This document shows positions 1 through 6,583 of a stretch of 12,168 nucleotides of DNA, in pieces (within the stretch, counting starts at the first letter, position 1; every line of letters starts with the position of its first letter). Position numbers and translations under genes: made by a program. The DNA comes from Pseudomonadota bacterium (GTDB taxonomy: Bacteria; Pseudomonadota; Alphaproteobacteria; Parvibaculales; Parvibaculaceae), in the NCBI GenBank assembly GCA_021780275.1, contig JAJXZC010000161.1, positions 1-12,168 of the forward strand, written 5' to 3'. Under the pieces are notes generated by a model. It made no database searches. It saw only the letters and a list, made by a program, of their open reading frames with translations, and had not been told where the DNA came from.

Positions 1-426
1 CATGTCGCCGACGATGATCGCCTTGCGCATCATCGTGTACGGACCGACGGGCATGTCGATGTAGACGTCGCGCTCCTCGTACGGAGCCTCGCCGACGACG
101 TCGGCGAGCATGCTTCGCCCCGAGAGCTCGCCTTGAGGGGGCTGCGCCACGCCGAACAAATCGAGCAGCGTCGGCACGAGGTCCACGTGGCTGCGCTTCT
201 TGTCGACGTGGTGCGGCGTCAGAAACAAATCGGTCGCCGGCAACGCCTGCGCCCGGATGGTCCTCAGCACATCGACCGGCACAAGCTCGGCCTGTTCCAG
301 CCAATTCAGCAGACCTTCGCCGTCATCGATCCAATCGACGGGCGTATCGACCGGCGTCGCGATCGAATTGAGGAAATCCAATCCGAGCGCATCGCCGACA
401 AAAATCGCAGGTGCGTGTTGACTCAT
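1..426 (-). CDS. Chimeric ORF: ABATE-type regulator N-terminus joined to sulfatase C-terminal part (partial)
   Basis: The frame opens at ATG 424-426 (complement) and stays open for 142 codons to the left edge, so the 3' end is missing. Residues 1 to about 63 (FVGDALGLDFLNS at 9-21, then DWIDDGEGLLNWLEQA at 31-46) resemble the N-terminal ABATE domain of CGNR zinc-finger proteins, which are putative stress-related transcription regulators. From about residue 66 the style changes. TPHHVDKKRSH (70-80), DLVPTLLDLFGV (82-93), GRSML (103-107) and YEERDVYIDMP (116-126) resemble the second half of a sulfatase/alkaline-phosphatase-fold domain of the kind seen in myxobacteria or planctomycetes. The sulfatase nucleophile region (CxPSR) is absent, and so is the CGNR finger within what is visible. 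The switch lies near 229-240. The start is supported by a TTGTCA / 17 bp / TATTTT promoter upstream. The domain calls are by recognition only. The ABATE call is moderately sure and the sulfatase-like call fairly sure. Whether the joint is biological is unknown. Confidence 0.6.
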   Translation of the reverse strand, partial: MSQHAPAIFVGDALGLDFLNSIATPVDTPVDWIDDGEGLLNWLEQAELVPVDVLRTIRAQALPATDLFLTPHHVDKKRSHVDLVPTLLDLFGVAQPPQGELSGRSMLADVVGEAPYEERDVYIDMPVGPYTMMRKAIIVGDM

Positions 427-489
427 CTGCGTGCCTTTCCAAATGCCCACCGCGCCCCGGGCTTGGCGGAGATCCGTGAACATGCACCT

Positions 490-540
490 AAAATAACCGC
501 ACAAGCTCGTCTTGACAAGTTATTGTCCGTTATTGTAACC
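490..540. promoter_or_regulatory. Divergent promoter/operator region between ABATE ORF and hydrolase
   Basis: On the minus strand, TTGTCA (complement of 513-518) and TATTTT (complement of 490-495) are separated by exactly 17 bp, a good sigma70-type promoter for the ABATE ORF. On the plus strand TTGACA (512-517) overlaps that -35 box, but no good -10 box follows at standard spacing. Between them and the hydrolase are two direct copies of TTATTGT (520-526 and 530-536) and a palindrome GTTA-ttg-TAAC (529-539), which could be an operator. ATTGTAACC (532-540) is the exact complement of a sequence in front of the second hydrolase gene. All of this is pattern recognition; no transcript or protein binding is known. 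Confidence 0.45.
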
Positions 541-596
541 GTCTAAATGCGATGGAAATGGTTACTCGCTGATCGGTTCTTTTTGGAGGAGGGACA

Positions 597-1289
597 ATGG
601 CATCGCGTGACGTGAGCGTCGTATTCGCGCATGGCGCCTGGGCCGACGGATCAAGCTGGGCAAAAGTGATCGGGGCGCTCGCCGCTGAAGGCATCGAGGT
701 GCTGGCGGCGCCGTTGCCGCTGACGTCATTTGACGATGATGTGGCTGCGCTCGACCGGACGCTTGAGCGCGCAAAGGGGCGGATCGTTCTTGTCGGCCAC
801 GCCTATGCCGGAGCGGTGATCGCCGCAACGCGCAATGACAATGTCGCAGCGCTCGTTTACGTCGCCGCCTTGGCGCCCGCGGAGGGTGAAACGGTGGCGG
901 ATATTTTTTACCGCGGCGAGCCGCATCCTCTGGCTCCCAAGCTCGCCCCCGACGATCACGGGTTGATCTATCTGCCGAGAGCCGCCTTCGGCACCGCTTT
1001 CGCGCAGAATGCGAGCCTCGAAGATCAGGCGATCCTCGCCGCCGTGCAACGGCCGATCTCGCCGGCCTGTATCAGCGTCGCTATGCGCCGGCCCTTGTGG
1101 AAGGATCGGCCGGCCTGGTTTCTGGTGGCCGAGCAGGATCGCATGATCGTCGAAGACAATCAGCGCTTCATGGCGGCGCGCATGAAGGCGCAAGTCTGCG
1201 CACATCCTGTCGATCATGCGCCGCTTGTGAGCGCGCCCGGCGTCGTCCTCGACATTGTTCGCACCGCGATCGAAGCGATCGCGGGCTGA
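597..1289 (+). CDS. Alpha/beta-hydrolase-fold protein with Ala in place of the nucleophile Ser
   Basis: The protein has 230 residues, a usual length for small single-domain alpha/beta hydrolases of the RsbQ/salicylate-esterase style. It starts with VVFAHGAWADGSSW (8-21), which carries the HG oxyanion-hole turn. The nucleophile elbow reads GHAYAG (67-72, codons 795-812), where active relatives have GHSYGG, so residue 69 is Ala (GCC at 801-803) rather than Ser. The expected acid (Asp181 in AEQDRMI) and His (His207 in PVDHAPLV) remain. No signal peptide is seen, so it should be cytoplasmic. The start is well fixed by a strong ribosome site, GGAGGAGGG at 585-593. It is the first gene of a hydrolase-hydrolase-SDR cluster and diverges from the ABATE ORF. 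It may be a pseudo-enzyme, a binding or sensing protein, or an enzyme using other chemistry. The fold is near certain; the function and substrate are unknown. Confidence 0.87.
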   Translation: MASRDVSVVFAHGAWADGSSWAKVIGALAAEGIEVLAAPLPLTSFDDDVAALDRTLERAKGRIVLVGHAYAGAVIAATRNDNVAALVYVAALAPAEGETVADIFYRGEPHPLAPKLAPDDHGLIYLPRAAFGTAFAQNASLEDQAILAAVQRPISPACISVAMRRPLWKDRPAWFLVAEQDRMIVEDNQRFMAARMKAQVCAHPVDHAPLVSAPGVVLDIVRTAIEAIAG

Positions 1290-1314
1290 AGCCGCCGCTC
1301 GGCGTAGCGAGCCC

Positions 1315-1333
1315 GCGGGCGGCGGCCGCCCGC
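1315..1333. repeat. GC-rich perfect inverted repeat in the hydrolase-hydrolase gap
   Basis: GCGGGCGGC (1315-1323) and GCCGCCCGC (1325-1333) are perfect reverse complements around a single central G. The repeat lies 26 bp after the first hydrolase gene. As RNA it would form a very stable stem, but the centre must open for a loop and no T-run follows, so it is not a standard intrinsic terminator. It could be a processing or attenuation element between the two hydrolase genes, or chance in GC-rich DNA. Confidence 0.4.
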
Positions 1334-1350
1334 CGCCGATAACCTGCATA

Positions 1351-1372
1351 GACAAGTAAAATAGGTTACAAT
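1351..1372. promoter_or_regulatory. Candidate operator upstream of the second hydrolase
   Basis: GACAAGT (1351-1357) is followed by GGTTACAAT (1364-1372). Within this block GTAA (1356-1359) and TTAC (1366-1369) form an inverted repeat with a 6-bp spacer. The same GACAAGT occurs at 514-520, and the exact complement of GGTTACAAT at 532-540, in front of the first hydrolase. The block ends 16 bp before the ATG at 1389, where a bound repressor would interfere with transcription or initiation. The regulator is not identifiable here; a TetR-, HxlR- or MarR-type protein is only a guess. Confidence 0.35.
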
Positions 1373-1388
1373 CAAACGGAGACGTGTC

Positions 1389-2243
1389 ATGACCGACGTT
1401 TCATATCGAACCGCAAATGTCGACGGGTTCAATATTTTCTATCGCGAGGCGGGCAAGGCCGGGGCGCCGAAACTCCTGCTGCTGCATGGCTTCCCCAGCG
1501 CGAGCCATATGTTCCGCGACCTCATCCCGCTCTTGGCCGATCGCTTTCATCTCGTTGCGCCGGATCTGCCGGGTTTCGGCCGCTCGGATATGCCGGCGCG
1601 GAGCCAGTTCACCTACACGTTCGATCATATTGCCGATGTCATCGACCGCTTCACCGAAGTCATCGGCTTCGATCGCTATGCTATCTACGTGTTCGATTAC
1701 GGCGCGCCGACCGGCTATCGCCTCGCGGTAAAACATCCCGACCGGATCACCGCGATCATTTCGCAGAACGGCAATGCCTATGAGGAAGGCCTGAGTGAAG
1801 GCTGGAATCCGATTCGCGCCTATTGGCAAGATCCTTCGGATGCCAATCGCGATGCCTTGCGTTCGTTCCTCAAGCCCGAGGCGACGTTCTGGCAATATAC
1901 GCATGGCGTCGCCGACCTGACGAAAGTCTCCCCCGACGGCTATACGCTCGACGATTTCTATCTGGCCCGGCCGGGCGCCCACGACGTGCAACTCGATCTC
2001 TTTGGCGACTACAAGGGCAATGTCGCGCTCTATCCGGCTTTCCAGGCCTATTTCCGGACCCATAAGCCGCCATTCCTCGCCGTTTGGGGCAAGAACGACC
2101 CGTTCTTCTTGCCGCCGGGCGCCGAAGCCTTCAAGCGCGATATTCCAAATGCCATCGTCCGCTTTGTCGACACCGGCCATTTCGCGCTCGAGACCCACGC
2201 CGCGGACATCGCGGCAGCAATCCGCGACTTCTTCCCGCGTTGA
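1389..2243 (+). CDS. Alpha/beta hydrolase with Asp nucleophile (epoxide hydrolase / dehalogenase-like)
   Basis: This 284-residue cytoplasmic protein has the full alpha/beta-hydrolase layout: LLLLHGFPSASHMF (29-42) with the HGFP oxyanion turn, APDLPGFGRSD (57-67), the nucleophile elbow VFDYGAPTGYRLA (101-113), a helical cap around 135-215, WGKNDPFF (233-240) and DTGHFALE (261-268). The nucleophile position holds Asp103, as in epoxide hydrolases, haloalkane dehalogenases and fluoroacetate dehalogenases. Asp237 and His264 complete the triad. Tyr104 rather than Trp follows the nucleophile, so the usual haloalkane-dehalogenase halide-binding pair is not obvious, and hydrolysis of an epoxide or another strained or halogenated substrate is at least as likely. 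GGAG (1378-1381) lies 7 nt before the start. The next gene follows after 79 bp and probably shares the transcript. The family is sure; the substrate is not. Confidence 0.92.
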   Translation: MTDVSYRTANVDGFNIFYREAGKAGAPKLLLLHGFPSASHMFRDLIPLLADRFHLVAPDLPGFGRSDMPARSQFTYTFDHIADVIDRFTEVIGFDRYAIYVFDYGAPTGYRLAVKHPDRITAIISQNGNAYEEGLSEGWNPIRAYWQDPSDANRDALRSFLKPEATFWQYTHGVADLTKVSPDGYTLDDFYLARPGAHDVQLDLFGDYKGNVALYPAFQAYFRTHKPPFLAVWGKNDPFFLPPGAEAFKRDIPNAIVRFVDTGHFALETHAADIAAAIRDFFPR

Positions 2244-2322
2244 TTGCGCCAAGCATCCGCCGCCCGCAGCTTCGATCGGCACGGGCGGCGGGGCGTTGCT
2301 TTGTCAAAACAGGAGACCGCAC

Positions 2323-3093
2323 ATGTCTCAGTCCGTCGCCGTTGTCACGGGCGCCAGCCAGGGCATCGGCCAGGCGACCGCGATCCGGCTGGCGCGCGAT
2401 TTTTCGGCGTTGACCCTGGTCGCACGAAACCGCGCCCGTCTCGAAGAAACGGCGCAGGCGGTTCAGGCCGCCGGCGCGAAAGCCCTGGTGATCGCTCTCG
2501 ATCTCGCCGAGCCCGCCGCCGCGCAAGCGGTGGTCGATCAGACATTGGCCGCCTTCGGCCGCATCGACGCTCTGCTCAACATTGCCGGCGCGGTGCCGCA
2601 GATCGATCTCTTCGATATGACAGACGAGCAATGGGACGCGGGTTTGGCGCTGAAGCTGCACGGCGCGCGGCGGCTGACCGTTGCGGCCTGGCCGGCTTTG
2701 AGGCAAGCGAAAGGCGCCGTCGTCCTGATCTCCGACAATTCCGCCTTGTTTCCCAAGGCGCCCTATGCGGCCGTCGGCACGATCAACGCCGCAATTGTTG
2801 CTCTCGCCAAGGCCTTTTCCGATCGTGGCATCGCCGACGGCGTGCAGGTCAATAGCGTGCTTCCGGGTCCGGTGATGACCGGGCGGCGGCGTTCCTATCT
2901 TGAGCATTGGGCGCCGCTGCACAATCTGACGGTCGAGGAAGCGACGGTGAATTTTCCCCGGGAGGCGGGCATTGCGCGATACGGCAAACCGGAAGAGATC
3001 GCCGAGCTGATGGCTTTCCTCGTATCGCCCGGCGCACGCTGGATGACAGGCTCGACGCTGCGGATGGACGGCGGCGAAGTGAAGTCGATCTAA
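2323..3093 (+). CDS. Short-chain dehydrogenase/reductase with altered catalytic tetrad
   Basis: The protein has 256 residues, the classical SDR length. The Rossmann motif TGASQGIG (9-16), ARNR (35-38, a pattern often linked to NADP preference), LDLAEP (59-64), NIAG (86-89), VNSVLPGPVMTG (176-187) and the C-terminal MTGSTLRMDGG (241-251) identify the family. The active site is unusual. In PYAAVGT (147-153) the Tyr is present at 148, but the YxxxK lysine is Gly152 (GGC, 2776-2778). The Asn usually found near residue 111 is Lys111 (KLHGA). The stretch from Ser137 to Tyr148 is also about two residues shorter than usual. ATG 2323 is chosen because AGGAG (2311-2315) lies 7 nt upstream and the SDR fold begins at once; the frame is open further upstream only because it shadows the preceding hydrolase. 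It may act on a product of the neighbouring hydrolases, or be a non-canonical SDR. Confidence 0.92.
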   Translation: MSQSVAVVTGASQGIGQATAIRLARDFSALTLVARNRARLEETAQAVQAAGAKALVIALDLAEPAAAQAVVDQTLAAFGRIDALLNIAGAVPQIDLFDMTDEQWDAGLALKLHGARRLTVAAWPALRQAKGAVVLISDNSALFPKAPYAAVGTINAAIVALAKAFSDRGIADGVQVNSVLPGPVMTGRRRSYLEHWAPLHNLTVEEATVNFPREAGIARYGKPEEIAELMAFLVSPGARWMTGSTLRMDGGEVKSI

Positions 3094-3141
3094 CGGTCGG
3101 ACAGCGGCGGCGGCCATCGAAAGGCGCGCTGCGGGAGCGGC

Positions 3142-5643
3142 CTACATCGTGACCTTTATGCCGACAAAGGCTTCGAGCGGCGGCGAGATCGTCACCGAGC
3201 GCGGGTCGGTCGAGGAGAAGAGACCCGGAATGGGGTTGCCGGTCACTCGGTTTACGGTCGACCCGGTGTCATAGAGTGCGCCGTAGGTGAAGTAGCGGTT
3301 GTTGGTCGCATTGTTGATCAGGCCATAGATCTGGACGTTCTTGTTGACCTGATAGGACGTGCGAAGGTTGAGCGAGACGAAGCCCGGGACGGTCGGCAGC
3401 GCATTAATCTCGTCGCCGAAGTAGTATTGGCTGGATTGGTACACGAGGTCGGCGCCGATTCTCCACTTCGGCAGAACTTCGTAATCGAACCCGATCTTGA
3501 ACTTATGGCGGGGAATGCCGGGAAGATTGTCACCGGGTTCAACCTGGATGTTGCCATTGGCGTCGGCAAAGGGATTGTTCGGCGAAGCCAGCAACACCGG
3601 CGTCAGGAACGTCGCCGAGATAAAGGAATAATTCGCATAGGCGTCCCATTTGTCGGTCGTGTAGGTCGCCCCGACATCGACGCCCTGTCGCAGCGTATCG
3701 CCGGCATTGGTATAATAGCCGAAGCCGGTCACGGTGCTCGGCACGCTCATAATGTCATTTTGGTTTTCCGTCCGATAGCCGCTGATGCTCCAATCGAGAC
3801 GGCCGGGCGCATAAGACCAGGCGATGGCATTGCTGCCCTTGAAACCCGCTTCGACGGTTCGCGACACGACCTGCTGCAACGGCGGATCGGCAACGAGGAA
3901 ATTGTCGATCATGCAGGGCTGCGTCGGGCTGGAGCAGCCGAGTTCAAGCGGCGTCGGCGCGCGATTGGCCTCGGAATAACTGGCATAGGCCGCAATATCG
4001 GGCGTGATCTTGAAGGTTACGCCAGCGACGGGATTGATGCGGTGGAAATTATTCTGGCTGGTGAGGCTCGAGCCAAGTTGGTCGACGAGGTTGATTTGCG
4101 CGTCGTTGAGGCGCGCCCCGACATGAACTGACAGCCGGTCGGTCACGTCGAACGAGTCCAGCGCGAAGATGCCGATGTAATTGTTCTGCGTTTGCAGGCC
4201 GACCGGCGAGACGTCGTAAGCGGGCTCGTTGATGAGCTCGCCGTAGCTTTGAACAAGGGCGTTGGGCTGAAAGTTACCGAGGACGCTGCTGCCGGTGAAA
4301 TGCGTCCACCCGTGATCGAGGCTCGCGCCGACCTGGAAATTGTTCGTATGGCCGAAAATCGTTTGCGTGTCGGTGAGCTGCAGCGTCGTGCCGGCGCTGT
4401 AGGTGTGTGTCCAGTTGCTGTCGATTTCACCCAACGGCGCGCCGTTGGCCGCCCCCGGTACGGGGTCGGGCAGGGGCGTCGTGCCGGGCGCGCTGCCGTT
4501 GATCGGATTTTGCGCGGGCAGATCGTTGCTGTTGCAGACGAAGGCCGCGGCGCAATGATAGAAGTCGCTGGCATTGCCATCTTCATGCGCGGCGGCATAT
4601 TCGCGAAAGTACACATTGCCGTTGAATTGCAACGTACTTGAGAGCGCGGATTGGTCGGAGAGGGTGACCATCGCGACTGAATTTTGCGTCGCGCCGGGCG
4701 GGCTGAAGACAGCCCAAGGGTTTTGTTCGACGAGCGCGAGCGGCGTCGTGCCGGCGCCGGCAATGCCTGTCGCTGCTGCGTTGACGCTCATATGGACTTC
4801 GTTGCCCTCGGCACGATAGCCGATATCGGCATAGCTGCGCTCGACATCGGATTGGCCGAAGTAGCGATAGCCGTTGGTCCGTACGCCTTCCAAGGCGACA
4901 TAATAGGCCCAATTGCCTTTCTGGATGCCGTACTGACCGGAACCTTGAACGGTGTAATCGCTGCCACCTTGCAGATTGAATTCCGTGCCCTGCCAGGTGA
5001 AGCCGTTCTTCATGTTCATGACCACGGCGCCGGCGAGCGCGTTGAGACCGAAGACCGGATTGCCGGTGACGACCTGCGCCTGATCGATGGCGACGGTCGG
5101 GATGAAGGCCCAGTTGACGATGTCGCCATAAGCTTCGTTGATGCGCACGCCGTTCATGTAGACGGCGAGGCCCTCGGGCGTCCCCGGCACCGGCGAGGCG
5201 GTCTGGCCACGGAAATTGAGCGCCTGCGTCAGCGGGCTGCCGACTTCGTCGGTCACGTCGACGCCCGGCGTGCGGCGCGCTAAGGCCTGCGTGACAACAT
5301 CCTGATTGAGATTTTCGATCTGCTGCGAATCGATTGATTGGGTTTCGCTCGGGACATTGAGGACGCTCGTGCCTTCGCCGAGCGGCGTCGTCGCGACCAC
5401 TTCGACTTCCTGCAATTCGCCGCCCGCTGCCACATCGGCGGTCGCATTGGCCGCGGTCAATTTGGCGGTCGCGGGCGGCGCAGAGGAAGCGGGAGCAGAG
5501 CGGGCAGGCGCTGAAGAGCCGGTGGCCGAAGCTGGCGCCGTGGACGCCGCCGTTTGCGCCAAAGAAGCCTGTAACGGCAGTGCCAGCAAAACCAAAGATG
5601 TAAAAGCGGTGCTGAGACAAGCGGCTACGCGGACTGACGCCAT
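3142..5643 (-). CDS. TonB-dependent outer-membrane receptor, substrate unknown
   Basis: The protein has 833 residues and a clear signal peptide (Arg5, hydrophobic core 13-24, cleavage probably after SLAQ at 30). An Ala/Ser/Pro/Thr-rich linker follows (31-70). LQEVEVVATTP (77-87) is a likely TonB box and plug start. The plug domain follows: SETQSIDSQQIENL, the LNFRGQ motif (142-147), YMNGVRINEAYGD (162-174) and VFGLNALAGAVVMNMKNGF (197-215). The rest is a 22-strand-type beta barrel with long extracellular loops, including Cys pairs in YHCAAAFVC and LGCSSPTQPC. It would use TonB/ExbBD energy to import a metal chelate, cofactor or other scarce solute. It ends IKVTM rather than with the usual terminal aromatic residue. 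GGGGG (5650-5654, complement) lies 6 nt before the ATG. No TonB, ExbBD, sigma/anti-sigma or inner-membrane partner is adjacent, so the ligand cannot be told. It is convergent with the SDR with only 48 bp between. Confidence 0.95.
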   Translation of the reverse strand: MASVRVAACLSTAFTSLVLLALPLQASLAQTAASTAPASATGSSAPARSAPASSAPPATAKLTAANATADVAAGGELQEVEVVATTPLGEGTSVLNVPSETQSIDSQQIENLNQDVVTQALARRTPGVDVTDEVGSPLTQALNFRGQTASPVPGTPEGLAVYMNGVRINEAYGDIVNWAFIPTVAIDQAQVVTGNPVFGLNALAGAVVMNMKNGFTWQGTEFNLQGGSDYTVQGSGQYGIQKGNWAYYVALEGVRTNGYRYFGQSDVERSYADIGYRAEGNEVHMSVNAAATGIAGAGTTPLALVEQNPWAVFSPPGATQNSVAMVTLSDQSALSSTLQFNGNVYFREYAAAHEDGNASDFYHCAAAFVCNSNDLPAQNPINGSAPGTTPLPDPVPGAANGAPLGEIDSNWTHTYSAGTTLQLTDTQTIFGHTNNFQVGASLDHGWTHFTGSSVLGNFQPNALVQSYGELINEPAYDVSPVGLQTQNNYIGIFALDSFDVTDRLSVHVGARLNDAQINLVDQLGSSLTSQNNFHRINPVAGVTFKITPDIAAYASYSEANRAPTPLELGCSSPTQPCMIDNFLVADPPLQQVVSRTVEAGFKGSNAIAWSYAPGRLDWSISGYRTENQNDIMSVPSTVTGFGYYTNAGDTLRQGVDVGATYTTDKWDAYANYSFISATFLTPVLLASPNNPFADANGNIQVEPGDNLPGIPRHKFKIGFDYEVLPKWRIGADLVYQSSQYYFGDEINALPTVPGFVSLNLRTSYQVNKNVQIYGLINNATNNRYFTYGALYDTGSTVNRVTGNPIPGLFSSTDPRSVTISPPLEAFVGIKVTM

Positions 5644-5786
5644 CTATTTCCCCCACCGACTTACCGCTACGCAGGCCAACGCGGCTTTTCCGCCCGAATT
5701 GGACGGGAATTTTTCTAAATCGGTATTGCAAACAATCCCAAGCGGCTAGTGCAGGTCGGCCACAACGATGGGCTAACCAGATGGGG

Positions 5787-5800
5787 AAATTCTAGAATTT
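5787..5800. promoter_or_regulatory. 14-bp perfect palindrome in the receptor/glycosylase divergent region
   Basis: AAATTCT and AGAATTT (5787-5800) form a perfect palindrome in the ~250-bp region between the receptor start (5643) and the likely glycosylase start (5894). It lies about 145 bp upstream of the receptor and 94 bp upstream of the glycosylase, and is AT-rich against a GC-rich background. It could bind a dimeric regulator. It does not match a Fur box well enough to name. No convincing -35/-10 pair was found nearby, and nothing else in this intergenic stretch is recognisable. Confidence 0.3.
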
Positions 5801-5893
5801 TTTCCGATGGAGCCGGGAAAAACTCCCGAACGGAGCGCGCTTTCAGAGCAAGCTTCGGATTGGAATGTTGGCTCCGCCGTGGGAGCCTGCGGC

Positions 5894-6583
5894 ATGATTC
5901 ATCGTCTCGATAGCCAGGCGGATCTCGAATCCGCTCTCGCTGCGCTCGTCGTGCAGGATGCCCGCCTCGCCCCGATCCTTGCCGCGGTCACCATGCCCGC
6001 CTTGCGGCGGCGCGAATCGGGCTTTGCCGGACTTGCGGCGATCGTGGTTGCGCAGCAGCTTTCGACCGCGAGCGCGACGGCGATCTGGAACCGCCTCCAC
6101 GCCGCTTACGATCCGCTGACGCCCGCGGCGATCGCCAAAGCGCGCGCCGACCGTCTCGGCCGGCTCGGGCTTTCCGCCGCCAAGATCAAAACCTTGAAAA
6201 ATCTCGGGCGCGAACTCGCTGCGACGCGATTGGATCTTGATGCGCTGGCCGATGAGCCAGCCGACGGTGCGCATCAAAAGTTGATCGCTTTGCATGGCAT
6301 CGGCCCCTGGACGGCGGATGTTTATCTCCTGTTTTGCCTCGGCCACGCGGATGCCTGGCCGGCCGGCGATCTGGCGTTGCAAGAGGCGATTCGGCTTGGA
6401 TTGGAATTGGACTCGCGTCCAAGTGCCAAGGCGATGGCGGAACTCGCCGAGCCGTGGCGGCCTCTACGCGGCGCCGCAGCGCATCTGTGGTGGGCCTATT
6501 ATAGAGTGATGAAAAAGCATGAGGGCGTCATCGCCGCGTCGGCCGTCAAAGCGCCGCGCCGCAAGGCGCGAATGGGGGAATGA
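5894..6583 (+). CDS. DNA-3-methyladenine glycosylase II (AlkA-type, HhH-GPD family)
   Basis: This base-excision-repair enzyme removes alkylated bases such as 3-methyladenine from DNA and leaves an abasic site. With the start at 5894 it has 229 residues, typical of the short bacterial AlkA-like group that lacks the N-terminal domain of E. coli AlkA. FAGLAAIVVAQQLSTASA (44-61) is the conserved helix region. LHGIGPWTADVYLL (133-146) is the helix-hairpin-helix, and the catalytic Asp is Asp159 in WPAGDLALQEA (155-165). ATG 5894 is preferred over the in-frame ATG 5807 because GGGAG (5881-5885) is 8 nt upstream and homology begins there, while 5807 has no ribosome site. Its stop overlaps the next gene's ATG (ATGA at 6580-6583), so the two are translationally coupled. 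No Ada-like regulator is adjacent. Confidence 0.93.
   Translation: MIHRLDSQADLESALAALVVQDARLAPILAAVTMPALRRRESGFAGLAAIVVAQQLSTASATAIWNRLHAAYDPLTPAAIAKARADRLGRLGLSAAKIKTLKNLGRELAATRLDLDALADEPADGAHQKLIALHGIGPWTADVYLLFCLGHADAWPAGDLALQEAIRLGLELDSRPSAKAMAELAEPWRPLRGAAAHLWWAYYRVMKKHEGVIAASAVKAPRRKARMGE

Noticed and set aside
133..546. Plus-strand frame over the left-edge ORF and promoter region
   Set aside because: It has no recognisable domain and runs through the divergent promoter. The minus-strand frame shows real ABATE and sulfatase motifs.
1401..2282. Long open frame on the minus strand (293 codons) across the second hydrolase
   Set aside because: It mirrors the plus-strand gene with its clear motifs; the predicted protein is rich in Arg/Gly/Ile with no recognisable domain. 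It is a shadow caused by GC-rich codon bias.
2002..2322. N-terminal extension of the SDR frame
   Set aside because: It overlaps the preceding hydrolase and gives a Ser/Arg-rich shadow sequence, while ATG 2323 has an AGGAG ribosome site and starts directly at the Rossmann fold.
2131..3117. Minus-strand 328-codon frame opposite the SDR
   Set aside because: Antisense to a well-supported SDR; no family features and an Arg/Gly/Pro-rich composition.
3094..3141. Possible bidirectional terminator between the convergent SDR and receptor genes
   Set aside because: Only short arms CAGCG (3102-3106) and CGCTG (3127-3131) with an ill-matched interior, and no T-run on either strand.
5807..5893. Upstream ATG for the DNA glycosylase
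   Set aside because: It has no ribosome site, the 29 extra residues have no family similarity, and ATG 5894 is well placed after GGGAG.
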